DNA of 64,000 nucleotides from Legionella moravica DSM 19234 (lineage in GTDB: Bacteria > Pseudomonadota > Gammaproteobacteria > Legionellales > Legionellaceae), in assembly GCF_000423305.1 (NCBI RefSeq), contig NZ_KE384000.1, positions 134,121 to 198,120 on the forward strand, given 5' to 3'. A program made the position numbers and the translations under genes. This document shows, piece by piece, positions 28,656-38,342 of this stretch. The notes beneath the pieces are model-generated. The model was not told the DNA's origin and made no database searches. It saw only the letters and a program-made list of their open reading frames with translations. Position 1 is the stretch's first letter. Every line of letters starts with the position of its first letter.

Positions 28656-30140
28656 TTAATTCTTAATTCTTAGATCTGATTCAACAACGTCTGAGTTCGT
28701 CGGGTCTTCAGATTTCGTTGCTGCTGGCACTGCCCTTAAAATGGGACTGGATAGTCCAATTAAGCGAGCATAACTTATCGCTCCCCCGCTATTCCTCACT
28801 TCTTGCACTGGTTCTGATGGGGCATCAGAATCAGATTGTTCCTCTTCGTTGAGTTCAGACGAAACATCATCTGAAGAATATTCATCAGATTCAGAAGATG
28901 CATCATCAGCTGAAGAAATTAAATCACTTGAACTATTCAAATCAAACCCGAGACTGTATGAAGAAGATTGGGAGTCTGAGCTACTGTAATCCTTTTCATA
29001 TGCACCTGTACCATAATTTATAGAGTGTTCTGAATATAATGCAAGCTCTTCGTTCTCATTCTGTTCAGGTTCTGTTAAAACGGGTTCAAGATATTGATTA
29101 AAAACGTTCTCAAATTTATTGATTAAAGAGGGACTTACCACCCAAAGATACTGAAACAGATTAATCATAGTGACCAGTACTGGAATCATTGCAGTCCATA
29201 AAAGAGTTTGTTCCTCTACTACGTCTCCATAAGTTTTTTCAGCATCAGGAGATAAATAAAAGGTCCCAGCAAAAGCCAGGCATAAAGTAAAAAGTTGGGC
29301 TACTGTTAAAGTACGATTTAAAATAATGGCGTCATAGCGTTCTTCAGGATTAGGTCTGCCCAGTACATATCCACCAATCGCCCCGGCTGCCAAGGTAATG
29401 CCCCAGCGTAGGTAATATTCCAAATCTGCCTGAGTATCCACTTGAGCCAAATCCATAAACGCTACAGTGACTCCGTGGATGCTGGCTGCAGTTTTCATTA
29501 TTGCCGAAGCAGTAAGCATGAATGGATGAGTCACTATTTCATTGATTGTCGATTGTTCACTATCAGGATCTGCTGCATTCGTTTTCAGACAATCCGATTG
29601 CATGGACTGGATCACTCCCAGCATGCCACAAAACGTAATAATTATGGCAGCGGACCAATTGGGAATGAATACATCTGAATTTCGAGGTTGTCCCTCGATT
29701 AATTGAATAAATCGGGTCAATATCTCCATGGTCATTGGGAGACTAAACGTCGTAGCGCCTAAACCCTCCATAATAGACAAAGCGACACGATTTGTTTCTT
29801 TAACTTCACTGACTCCTACCGCATCAAGAGCACCCAGAGTAGCATAAGTAGCCGCTACAGCAGGTATTTGATACTCCGCCAATATCTTTTTCATTTGAGG
29901 AACCAGATTGGGATATCCTTGCAATACAGTGACAAATAACTCAAACATGGCATTGGCAGAAAGAAACCCTGCCCCTACAGGCATAACAAACCGTCGAGTG
30001 CCCTCACCCCCAAGCTGCCGGATTCCAGACAACACAGTGCTTTGTTCTGACTCTGGCTGATATTCCGCCAACTCAATATCTTGCGAAAAATCGATTGACG
30101 AATTTGAACTGCTGCTAGTGATGCTGTTGTTGTCTGGCAT
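28656..30140 (-). CDS. Polytopic membrane protein with acidic Ser-rich tail, possible effector
   Basis: A 494-residue protein from the ATG at 30140 (AGAGGA nine bases upstream). It has a Ser/Asn-rich start, then about seven or eight hydrophobic helices between residues 50 and 340, then about 150 residues of Ser/Asp/Glu-rich low complexity (e.g. SSDLISSADDASSESDEY). No transporter signature is seen. Hydrophilic acidic tails behind helices are found in Legionella effectors that insert into host membranes, so this is an effector candidate by inference. A weak PmrA-like site lies upstream. Confidence 0.65.
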   Translation of the reverse strand: MPDNNSITSSSSNSSIDFSQDIELAEYQPESEQSTVLSGIRQLGGEGTRRFVMPVGAGFLSANAMFELFVTVLQGYPNLVPQMKKILAEYQIPAVAATYATLGALDAVGVSEVKETNRVALSIMEGLGATTFSLPMTMEILTRFIQLIEGQPRNSDVFIPNWSAAIIITFCGMLGVIQSMQSDCLKTNAADPDSEQSTINEIVTHPFMLTASAIMKTAASIHGVTVAFMDLAQVDTQADLEYYLRWGITLAAGAIGGYVLGRPNPEERYDAIILNRTLTVAQLFTLCLAFAGTFYLSPDAEKTYGDVVEEQTLLWTAMIPVLVTMINLFQYLWVVSPSLINKFENVFNQYLEPVLTEPEQNENEELALYSEHSINYGTGAYEKDYSSSDSQSSSYSLGFDLNSSSDLISSADDASSESDEYSSDDVSSELNEEEQSDSDAPSEPVQEVRNSGGAISYARLIGLSSPILRAVPAATKSEDPTNSDVVESDLRIKN

Positions 30141-30186
30141 GATGGTATTCCTCTTGCTGCATTGACAACTCATCATATAATTGAAT

Positions 30187-30205
30187 GGATTAACTGATCA
30201 TTAAT
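30187..30205 (-). promoter_or_regulatory. Weak PmrA-box-like site
   Basis: On the minus strand, ATTAATGAT-CA-GTTAATCC: two TTAAT half-sites with an 11-base period, followed by a TATATG-like -10 candidate, about 50 bases before the ATG at 30140. Only about 11 positions fit the consensus. Confidence 0.25.
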
Positions 30206-30311
30206 TGTTCATTTAAAATATTAATACCTGTTATCAGGATTTTATATAATGCGTATTTCCTGGTTTGAATATAAGATTAGGAACAGTTGATTTTTTAATA
30301 CACTACAAAAA

Positions 30312-30689
30312 ATGTACCCTAATAAAACTGAGCGAGTAAACGGTAGTAGATTTCTTCCCGTAAAAAGATATCCTGATGAAATCAGTGATCAGCCCCCTTC
30401 TTGTGCGCCAGGGACTACAAATACAGAAATTGAGCACACGCTAGACTCTGTATTTGAACACATTGACTATAAAGTAGTATCCGGATTTATGATGGCTCTA
30501 GGCGTTGTTGCTATTGTCCTTGCGTTTACCATGCTCCATGCTGCAACCTTCGGTACAGCAGGCATAGTTGTCGGTAGCCTTGGATTAGCCTCTATGCTAT
30601 CAGGCATTGGATTTTTTACGACAGGTTACACACATGAGAGCAAAATACTGAATCCTTATCCGACTCAGATTACCCATTGGCTCTCTTAA
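30312..30689 (+). CDS. Small protein with two membrane helices
   Basis: A 125-residue protein: a polar N-terminus of about 55 residues, then two closely spaced hydrophobic helices (about 56-76, VSGFMMALGVVAIVLAFTML, and 82-103) joined by a glycine-rich turn. Such hairpins are common in small Legionella proteins of unknown role. It is divergent from 28656-30140. No family is recognised. Confidence 0.6.
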   Translation: MYPNKTERVNGSRFLPVKRYPDEISDQPPSCAPGTTNTEIEHTLDSVFEHIDYKVVSGFMMALGVVAIVLAFTMLHAATFGTAGIVVGSLGLASMLSGIGFFTTGYTHESKILNPYPTQITHWLS

Positions 30690-30760
30690 AATGGTACCGT
30701 TATTCGTTGTATCTTGCGGATAACTGGTTCAAGTTAATCTCAGCCGAATACGTCCGCAGT

Positions 30761-32437
30761 TCAATTCCTGGCTTGAGCATTAATTTCCTCATGCTCATCC
30801 GGCGCTGGGTTAACCAGTTCACCGACTATATTCTGCAAGGCTTTTAAATGAATCGGTTTTTTCAAAATTTTATTCATTCCATACTCTAAATACACTTTTT
30901 CCTCTGCATTCGATTCATTGGGCATCAAGCCAACAATAGGCACAGGCTTTTTATGCATTGTATTTTCCCACTCACGAATCATCTGAGTAATGTTTTTGCC
31001 AGAGAAACCCGATATTCCCAAATCAGTTAAAATTAAATCAAAATCATTCGTTTCAATTAACTCCAGTGCATGTTCACCGTCAACTGCTGAATAAAAATGA
31101 TATCCAGCTTGCTCCACAACTGTTTCAAGGAGACGCAGAGAGAGAATATTGTCTTCTACGAGAAGAATAAGCGGAGAATCAGGTAATGCAGGTATATTTG
31201 AAGCGTGATTAAGCCATTGTTGTTCACTGCTGTCGACTTTCATGGTTAGAGTAAAATAAAAATTGGAACCTTTTCCAGGTTCACTTTCCAGTTTAATTTC
31301 TCCACCTAACATGCCAATATATTTCTGTGCAATATGCAGCCCGACGCCAAAACCGCCTTGTCTGCCTTTATGAGAAGGAACAGCTCGGAAAAATCGGTCA
31401 AAAATTCGGAGTTGCAGCTCAGGAGGAATACCTATTCCAGTATCAATTACATTAAATCGAAGCTGAACATAATCATTTTCGTTAGCCAAAGTCGTTACTC
31501 GAATAGTAACCACACCATGCTCGGTAAATTTAACTGCATTTCCCAATAAATTTAAGAGTACCTTATGTAATTTTGATCCATCCGTAAGCACCCGGCGAGG
31601 CACCTGTTTGTCCATCTCAATTCGCAATTGAATTTGCTTCATTTGGACGGTGGGTTTAAGCAGATAAGCGATGTCCTGAATGTTTTTGTACAGATCAAAC
31701 AACTCCACCTGGACATCATTTCCCGTGACATTATCTGCCGCGACAATATCCAATACACTCTGAAGCAATCCTAATAATTGTTCACCGCTTTCATTAATCC
31801 AACGCGCATACTGTCTTTGCTCTGGTACTTTTGCCTGCTCTTCCAATAACTTGGACATACCGACAATACCACTTAACGGGGTATGAATGTCGTGACTCAT
31901 GTTGGTAATAAATTCAGTCTTAGCCTGATTTGCGACTTCAGCGGCCTCTTTTGCGCGTCGAAGGGCAACCTCCATTTTTTTTCGATCCGTAATATCCAGG
32001 GAAATACCCAGCACACCAATAATTTCATTGTTTTTATTGCGTAAGGGAACTTTCTGAGAAATGTATATAGCCATACCCTGAGCCATAATGGCATATTCCT
32101 CAGCTGTATGAGGTACTCCTGTTTCCATGACCAAATTGTTAATTCTGTTGAGCTCTTCTGCCTGGTCTTTCCAGGGCATATCAAAATTTGTTTTTCCAAC
32201 AATGTCTTTTCTTGAATTCAAACAGGCACTTTTAGCCTGTAAATCATTACACCCCAAAAAGACATTATTTCTGTCCAGCCAGTACACATGTCCAGGCATA
32301 AAAGCGAGAATACTCTCATAATAGTCCTGAACCGCCTGTAATTCATTCTTAAAATTTAAACGTTCTTCTTCCAGGCATTGAGTAAGCCGTTGTATCTCTT
32401 CATTTTTTTTTTCGATTATACTGTGCATGTCGTTCAT
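30761..32437 (-). CDS. PAS-containing hybrid histidine kinase
   Basis: A 558-residue cytoplasmic sensor: an N-terminal coiled coil (about 1-38), a PAS domain (about 40-152, ending GISLDITDRK), then a HisKA domain with phosphoacceptor His182 in NMSHDIHTPL. The HATPase follows with NLLGNAVKFT, DTGIGIP and GFGVGLHI boxes. A receiver domain ends the protein, with the phospho-acceptor Asp in LILTDLGIS and the Lys in KKP. No membrane helix, so it senses a cytoplasmic cue. No separate response regulator is adjacent; phosphate probably passes to the internal receiver and then elsewhere. Confidence 0.9.
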   Translation of the reverse strand: MNDMHSIIEKKNEEIQRLTQCLEEERLNFKNELQAVQDYYESILAFMPGHVYWLDRNNVFLGCNDLQAKSACLNSRKDIVGKTNFDMPWKDQAEELNRINNLVMETGVPHTAEEYAIMAQGMAIYISQKVPLRNKNNEIIGVLGISLDITDRKKMEVALRRAKEAAEVANQAKTEFITNMSHDIHTPLSGIVGMSKLLEEQAKVPEQRQYARWINESGEQLLGLLQSVLDIVAADNVTGNDVQVELFDLYKNIQDIAYLLKPTVQMKQIQLRIEMDKQVPRRVLTDGSKLHKVLLNLLGNAVKFTEHGVVTIRVTTLANENDYVQLRFNVIDTGIGIPPELQLRIFDRFFRAVPSHKGRQGGFGVGLHIAQKYIGMLGGEIKLESEPGKGSNFYFTLTMKVDSSEQQWLNHASNIPALPDSPLILLVEDNILSLRLLETVVEQAGYHFYSAVDGEHALELIETNDFDLILTDLGISGFSGKNITQMIREWENTMHKKPVPIVGLMPNESNAEEKVYLEYGMNKILKKPIHLKALQNIVGELVNPAPDEHEEINAQARN

Positions 32438-32841
32438 TGTATTAAAACCAGTTCCTGCCTGTATTCATATTATAGCTTAGAGAGCACATCCTTGTCGTAT
32501 ATTCTCAATAACAACATTGGATGTACCCTGCAAATCTCATAAAGTAGATAAATACCTCTGGCAATTAATTTTTTAAAAGCAAAATCAGTATATTAATGGA
32601 ACAGTCCATTAGAAAACTGTATTTTATCAGATTAATTAGTTCGATTTAAAATAAAATGATTATTTTTTCTTCAAAATGCTTTATACTATGCAATATGTTC
32701 AGCACACAACTACACGTTATTCTTTACCCAGTACGCGCATCCAGTTCAAATAAGACTCCAATTGTTCGATTTAACTAAATTGAATGCATTGACAATGAGT
32801 GTCTTGATGTACGCGGTACGAATAACACAGAGGAATATAAA
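32438..32841. other. Gene-free divergent spacer
   Basis: A 404-base AT-rich stretch between the divergent kinase and cyclodipeptide-synthase-like genes. A TTTATACTATGC segment (about 32688-32699) could be a -10 box for the latter, with no good -35. AGAGGAA ahead of 32842 is the ribosome binding site. No gene or RNA is seen. Confidence 0.4.
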
Positions 32842-34215
32842 ATGTCTAAAGTTAAAGGCCCAAAAGACAGTGTATTTTCATCTGTCACTTTCGATGGTAA
32901 AGCGAACGGAAAAGCTAAATGTCGTTTTCCATCTCTAGCCGACACCAAAGATCTGGTGCTCTTAAGCATTAGAGGAAATGAGCTATGTGAAGGAAAATAT
33001 CTAGGTGCAATGGTTCAGTATGCTGTCGATATGCACCAGAATAAACCCAACGGAACACTCTCAAAAGGGAAAGCAACCTTTTTAATAGCCGATGAAATAT
33101 ATTGGCACAATCTGCGCTCGCTTCCTCCCGAAACTGCAAGCGAAGAAGAACTGAAAAATCAGGCTTTAATGATGGGCGAAGAATACATTAAAGCGAATCT
33201 GGATCAATTCCTTACCCCCCTGGGAATAAACAGTACTGAGTTTAATGCAACTCATGGAAATAAAACTGTTGATGAACAAATTTCTGTAATTAATCAATTA
33301 GCCTTGGATATGGGCAAAAACATTGAAATCGTGCGCTGGCATACCTGGATTAGCCGGGACAATGCCGAAGATCAAATAAAACAGATGGTACCACTTTATA
33401 AGACAACCGATGGACTCAAGGCAGCCATTGATACTGACGCAGACAGCTTTGTCATGAGACATAGAGATGATACAGCAATATCTCAGGACGTTTGGAGGCA
33501 TCGCTCCGAAAACTATTTGACGGAGGAAAACCCTGCTGTAATGTGGTTAGCAGGAAAATTAGGTTACAACTTTATCATTTATCCAGGTAAAATTCTTTCA
33601 TCTTTTGAAGAAACCAAAAAGTTCTTCTTAGTAAAAGACCATAAGCCTTTTATACGTGATGGCCAGAGCATATCCGATGATTGCGCCCACAACCCACTTA
33701 GTACTCATGTACCCGACCCGGATCGGCTGGTTAACTGGTTAGAACCCACTTTTATCAATAGCAATACCCCCAAGGGCTTTAAAGTCTCCAGTAGTGATCT
33801 GCCTCCCGCTTTTTTCTCTGCTCCAGAAGCAGGAAGATCCAGAAAACACAAACTCACTGAGGAAGCAGATGATGTGCCTGCCAAAGCAATCGCCATTTCG
33901 AGTGGTATGAATTCTAATACTGGCGTTAGTTCAAGTACTGACGATGTAATTCTTTCCTCATCAAGTCGCAAGTTAATTATCTCATCCATGATTGAAGGCA
34001 TGAACCTGGCGTTAAAACACCCGTCAACTTCAATGTTTATGCAAGAGGAACCTCATACTACTTATTCCAGCATGGTAGAAAAATTTCAACAAATGACCAA
34101 GCAAATACTTAATTCAGATTTAGATCCTGTAGAAAAAGTAGATTTTGTAAAGGCATTAATAGAAGCCTGTCTTCAAAATGATGACTTTTCTACTTCGTTA
34201 AAAATGAACTCATAA
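32842..34215 (+). CDS. Cyclodipeptide-synthase-like protein, likely effector
   Basis: A 457-residue protein whose residues about 37-255 follow the order of tRNA-dependent cyclodipeptide synthases: the strand-loop LLSIRGNELCEG (40-51), a FLIADEIYWHNL strand-helix (80-91), a KNQALMMGEEYIKANLDQF helix, EIVRWHTWI, and NYLTEENPAV with Tyr225 and Glu229 spaced as the catalytic Tyr178/Glu182 of AlbC. The nucleophilic Ser expected in the first loop (GxSxGN in AlbC) is missing; Ser42 lies two positions early. A Ser-rich, disordered C-terminal 200 residues has no match. The fold is inference by eye. The tail suggests Dot/Icm export. Confidence 0.55.
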   Translation: MSKVKGPKDSVFSSVTFDGKANGKAKCRFPSLADTKDLVLLSIRGNELCEGKYLGAMVQYAVDMHQNKPNGTLSKGKATFLIADEIYWHNLRSLPPETASEEELKNQALMMGEEYIKANLDQFLTPLGINSTEFNATHGNKTVDEQISVINQLALDMGKNIEIVRWHTWISRDNAEDQIKQMVPLYKTTDGLKAAIDTDADSFVMRHRDDTAISQDVWRHRSENYLTEENPAVMWLAGKLGYNFIIYPGKILSSFEETKKFFLVKDHKPFIRDGQSISDDCAHNPLSTHVPDPDRLVNWLEPTFINSNTPKGFKVSSSDLPPAFFSAPEAGRSRKHKLTEEADDVPAKAIAISSGMNSNTGVSSSTDDVILSSSSRKLIISSMIEGMNLALKHPSTSMFMQEEPHTTYSSMVEKFQQMTKQILNSDLDPVEKVDFVKALIEACLQNDDFSTSLKMNS

Positions 34216-34683
34216 GACACGTGCTTTAATAAAAATCAAAAATTTTCAATACACTAGTGTATTAAAAACACTTGCTAACAAATTGTATCAGGATCTGCCT
34301 AACTTGACTGCCTGCAAGGATGCGCCAGCATTAAAAAATCACATAGATCAAAATAAAATCATTCTCAAGAGTTTAAACTCTATGAACTCTTTTTTGATAA
34401 AACAACCAGGCGTCTCTTTTCACATCAAGTATTAAATGGTATTCCAGAGAACGAAGATTGGAGGCCAGTCGTTCAGGATGATGCCTTCTGGCAGTAGATT
34501 CAGATTGTGACACAAATATCGGAACACTCTATGATGACCTCAATGCTCCAACGATAATCTATTTTGAGGTCATTCTTATCATATAACCGTTGCCAGCCGG
34601 AGTGAATTCAAATCACTCCGAATTCTTCTACTTAAATGAACCTCAGATGAGGTATAATCAATATATCAATCTTAATTGATGGT
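34216..34683. other. Gene-free spacer with promoter and hairpin
   Basis: A 468-base stretch. A hairpin CGGAGTGA...TCACTCCG is at about 34600-34622, and GAGGTATAATCAA (about 34648-34660) contains a consensus TATAAT likely to serve the diguanylate cyclase gene. No coding frame is convincing. Confidence 0.4.
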
Positions 34684-35847
34684 ATGAATTTGAAGAAACT
34701 TTATCATAGATTTCGATTATCCAGTCAACAAATACCGGAAGAATTTCAGAGTATTCGCTATAAATATGATTTTTTAAACCGTATTTATTTTATAGTATGT
34801 TGTGCCAGCTTGATTATGGGCTTGGTGCGTTTTTACGAAAGTACTCTCCTTGGCCTGATTACCCTGAGTTACTCAGTTACAGGATTTTACTTCCTTTATT
34901 ATTTAAAACATCATTTAGAACACATTGAACAGGTATGTACTTTTGTTTTAGTGCAATCCTATATTATGGCAATAACGCTTTATCTATTAAATTTTCCCTA
35001 TACTCTTCGTTTGTCATTCTTTTTTTTATTAATGTCCACTGCACTGTTCCTGAAAGGAAGAAAACAAGGTTTGTTTTGGATGATGGCGATTATGAGCGCG
35101 ATTTTCATAGGAGATGTCTTTTTTATTAACCTAATCGGCTATTCTCATCTTGATGTATTGGTGAGTAGCTTTGCAATTATTTGCCTGTACTTTATCGTTA
35201 ACAGCTACGAACAAGTTAAAGAACAACAAACCGAAGACTTAAGAACTTTAAATTTGGAATTGGAACGAAAGGTGCAGGAACGAACCGATGAGCTCAGGCG
35301 AGCGAACCAATTATTGGAACAGGAAAAATTAACTTTAAAAAAACTATCTGTTACTGACCAACTGACCGGTTTATATAATCGATATAAAGTGAAGGAACTT
35401 TTTGAATACGAAAAGAAACAAATCAACCGTTACAACACCGATCTTTCGGTGATCATAATTGATATCGATTTCTTTAAATCCATCAATGACTCTTTTGGGC
35501 ATATTGTAGGGGATTTAATATTACTTGAGTTAGCCAATCTATTAAGAAAATCATCAAGAAGCAGTGATATTGTATCACGATGGGGAGGAGAGGAGTTTTT
35601 AATTGTCACTCCAAAAACAAGTTTGGAGCAAGCGGCAATTTTAGCTGAACACATCCGCCAGGTCATTAAACTTCATCAATTTTCTCACGGCATCCATATT
35701 ACAGTAAGTTTCGGCGTAACATCATTTCAAAAAAATGACACCTTGGAATCGATTATTCTAAGAGCAGATGATGCATTATATAAAGCAAAAAATTCAGGCA
35801 GGGATATTGTCAAAATACATTCAGAATCCGAGTGCGGGGGCTCATAA
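34684..35847 (+). CDS. Membrane-bound diguanylate cyclase (GGDEF)
   Basis: A 387-residue protein: about six N-terminal membrane helices (about 30-175), a coiled coil (about 180-220), and a GGDEF domain. The active loop is RWGGEEF (GGEEF 301-305) and an intact inhibitory I-site RxxD lies at 292-295, five residues ahead. It should make cyclic di-GMP from GTP and be feedback-inhibited. No EAL domain. The membrane part resembles other MHYT-less Legionella GGDEF proteins and probably senses a signal in the inner membrane. Confidence 0.92.
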   Translation: MNLKKLYHRFRLSSQQIPEEFQSIRYKYDFLNRIYFIVCCASLIMGLVRFYESTLLGLITLSYSVTGFYFLYYLKHHLEHIEQVCTFVLVQSYIMAITLYLLNFPYTLRLSFFFLLMSTALFLKGRKQGLFWMMAIMSAIFIGDVFFINLIGYSHLDVLVSSFAIICLYFIVNSYEQVKEQQTEDLRTLNLELERKVQERTDELRRANQLLEQEKLTLKKLSVTDQLTGLYNRYKVKELFEYEKKQINRYNTDLSVIIIDIDFFKSINDSFGHIVGDLILLELANLLRKSSRSSDIVSRWGGEEFLIVTPKTSLEQAAILAEHIRQVIKLHQFSHGIHITVSFGVTSFQKNDTLESIILRADDALYKAKNSGRDIVKIHSESECGGS

Positions 35848-35872
35848 CAAAGCCCCCTGATGTTCATTCAAA

Positions 35873-36346
35873 TTACATACCAGCCTTTGCAACTGCATCA
35901 TCCTCAAAGACGCTTGAGGTAACGGTATCCATGACAGGGGCATTCGAAGCACTTTGCCTGGATCCTGGAGCAAAAAATGGCTTTGATGAGCCAGTAATAT
36001 CAGCCTGATTCATTAATTGAGGTCTATTTTCCTGAATCTGATTTTGGGAAAAATGTTCCGATACATGCTTGATATCAGCGTTTGTAACGTAATTCGGTTG
36101 GAGATCTTCTGATTCAAAGGCATGAACGAATTTGTCCCCGGTTTTATAACCAAAATACACCGTTCCTGCAACACATCCCCCAGTAGCAGCTAAACAAAGA
36201 ATGGCCACTGGAACACCTATAATGGTGACGGAAAAACCAACAGTAGCCGTGGCAAAAACAACTACTCCGACGGCACTGACTCCTGTTAAAACGCCATAAC
36301 CTAATCCTTGCACAAATTTAAGACTACGATTTTTCTTATGAGACAT
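35873..36346 (-). CDS. Small membrane protein with glycine-rich helices
   Basis: A 157-residue protein from the ATG at 36346 (GGA about eight bases upstream; the ATG at 36355 has no room for a ribosome site). A basic N-terminus is followed by two Gly/Val/Ala-rich membrane helices (about 12-35 and 38-65). The remaining 90 residues are polar, Gln/Ser-rich and probably disordered. Convergent with the GGDEF gene. Role unknown; the layout resembles 30312-30689. Confidence 0.65.
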   Translation of the reverse strand: MSHKKNRSLKFVQGLGYGVLTGVSAVGVVVFATATVGFSVTIIGVPVAILCLAATGGCVAGTVYFGYKTGDKFVHAFESEDLQPNYVTNADIKHVSEHFSQNQIQENRPQLMNQADITGSSKPFFAPGSRQSASNAPVMDTVTSSVFEDDAVAKAGM

Positions 36347-36630
36347 AATATCCATCCTTAGATTATTTATGATTTGAAAAAGCGGCCTTCATTTTTAAAT
36401 TGACACATAAATGTTCAGCCGTCAATCCAGGAATAAATATGATCTAAGGTAGTGAAGCAATTCAATCAAGAATGTTATTGTGTTCACAGAACCCAAGCAG
36501 TGAACATAAATCACGCCTTTTTCATAGTATAAATGGCGCCCCCCTCGCCGCCCTCTGCTCACTAACAAATTTATCCAAATTTTTTCTACTATAATAATGA
36601 GATGAGCCTCTGGATGTTCTTGGATAAATC

Positions 36631-38034
36631 ATGGAACGTGTAGAACAACATGTGATTCGTACTCTCTTTTCAAGAGCAATGTCTGACATGTATCGAAAGG
36701 AGGTTCCTCAATATGGAACCTTGTTGCAAATTGTTGATGAGGTCAACACGGCAACACTCGCAGCACATCCTGAGTTACTTGCTGCATTAAAAAAGAATGA
36801 TGATCTCGAAAGAATCAGCGAAGAACGACATGGTGCTATTCGACTGGGAACAGCAGCAGAATTGCATACCATGCGGGAATTATTTGCAGTTATGGGCATG
36901 TATCCGGTCGGCTATTATGATCTTTCCATCGCAGGCATACCCGTTCACGCAACAGCGTTCAGGCCGGTAACGGACATTGATTTAAAGAAAAATCCATTTC
37001 GAGTATTTACTTCGCTGTTACGCATCGAACTCATAGACGATCCGAAAATCCGTCTCATGGCAGAAAACATCCTGGCTTCCCGCTCTATATTCACCCCCAG
37101 AGTCAGGGAACTGATAGCGATCAATGCTGATAATGGTGGATTATCAAGGATTCAGGCTCAAGAATTTGTTCATGAAGCCTTAGAGACTTTTCGTTGGCAT
37201 GATAAAGCGACTACCTCATTAGAACAGCATCATATTCTGGAAACAATACATCCCTTAATAGCCGACATCGTTTGTTTTAAAGGCCCCCATATCAACCATC
37301 TCACACCCCGTACTCTGGACATCACTGCCATTCAAAAAAAAATGCATGAGCTAGGACTTAACCCAAAAGCGATAATTGAAGGGCCTCCCGAACGAAATGT
37401 CCCTATATTATTACGTCAAACGTCATTCAAAGCATTGGAAGAAGCGATTTACTTTCCCACAAAGGATGGAGGTGAAGTTAAAGGAACTCATAAGGCGCGT
37501 TTTGGCGAAATTGAACAAAGAGGAATTGCTTTGACGCCTAAAGGAAGGGCGTTGTACGAGCACCTTCTCAATCAGGTGCGCTTCAACATTATTCCCGCTC
37601 TTGATGGAAGCAATGCAGCAGAATATTATCAAGTTCTGCACGATCAATTTTTAGCCTTCCCCGACTCACTGCATGAACTAATGAGCCAGGGCTTGGTTTA
37701 TCTGGAATATCATGCTACTGAAAAAGGCATTCTGCATGCCGGAACACTAACCAATAAAACCGTGAATGAGTTGATCTCCGATGGATCTTTAGAATGTACA
37801 CCCATTATTTATGAAGATTTTCTCCCCATTAGTGCTGCAGGAATATTTACTTCCAATTTGGGGGATAATACCCCTCAACTTGTTCTGACTCCTGGTAATC
37901 AACGAGAGTTTGAAGAAGCCCTGGGTATTCCGATTCGAGAGCCTTTTGATTTATATGCAATGAGGGAACACGACTCCTTAATCACTGCTTTAAATAAAAT
38001 AGGATTACCCCCAACCACGTTGCAAGCCAGTTAA
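36631..38034 (+). CDS. DUF1338 / HglS-type 2-oxoadipate dioxygenase
   Basis: A 467-residue protein of the DUF1338 family (E. coli YdcJ, Pseudomonas HglS). The opening AMSDMYRKEVPQYGTLL (17-33) is typical. The iron ligands of HglS map to His67 (in ERHGAIRLG, with the substrate Arg71), His223 (in INHLTPR) and Glu295 (in GEIEQRG). HglS converts 2-oxoadipate to D-2-hydroxyglutarate in lysine catabolism. A D-2-hydroxyglutarate-dehydrogenase-like gene lies at 52628-55654, which could be the next step. Residue assignment is from memory of HglS. Confidence 0.88.
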   Translation: MERVEQHVIRTLFSRAMSDMYRKEVPQYGTLLQIVDEVNTATLAAHPELLAALKKNDDLERISEERHGAIRLGTAAELHTMRELFAVMGMYPVGYYDLSIAGIPVHATAFRPVTDIDLKKNPFRVFTSLLRIELIDDPKIRLMAENILASRSIFTPRVRELIAINADNGGLSRIQAQEFVHEALETFRWHDKATTSLEQHHILETIHPLIADIVCFKGPHINHLTPRTLDITAIQKKMHELGLNPKAIIEGPPERNVPILLRQTSFKALEEAIYFPTKDGGEVKGTHKARFGEIEQRGIALTPKGRALYEHLLNQVRFNIIPALDGSNAAEYYQVLHDQFLAFPDSLHELMSQGLVYLEYHATEKGILHAGTLTNKTVNELISDGSLECTPIIYEDFLPISAAGIFTSNLGDNTPQLVLTPGNQREFEEALGIPIREPFDLYAMREHDSLITALNKIGLPPTTLQAS

Positions 38035-38342
38035 TACGCTGCAGTTAAGCCTCTAATTTGCAGGTTGTTGCAATCCAACAGGTCATCGTGAAATTGACAG
38101 GCTTTGGTATACCGGCTCCTCAGTATAAATCGCTAGACCTCTTGCCAGATCCTGTCAATGGTTACACAAGCGATGATTTGCAGATCCTTTTGACTGTCAC
38201 AGTAAAACAATCGTGCAAATCGCTTTTATCAATCATTTTTGAGGGCGTCTGATTTTGTTCAGACGATGATGCACCCCAACCCTTAACGATTTCTAATTTT
38301 TTGTGCATCACTTCCTTAGGTTACGTTTTCGTAGCACTAAAC
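38035..38342. other. Gene-free convergent spacer
   Basis: A 308-base stretch between convergent genes. A seven-base stem CGTCTGA-TTTTGT-TCAGACG lies at 38246-38265 but lacks a T-run on either side. No gene is supported. Confidence 0.4.

Noticed and set aside
30690-30770. tRNA-like GTTCAATTC sequence
   Set aside because: No cloverleaf can be drawn around it; no tRNA or rRNA gene was seen anywhere in the window.
38058-38252. 64-residue plus-strand frame
   Set aside because: No ribosome site and no protein-like composition; it lies in a spacer between convergent genes.
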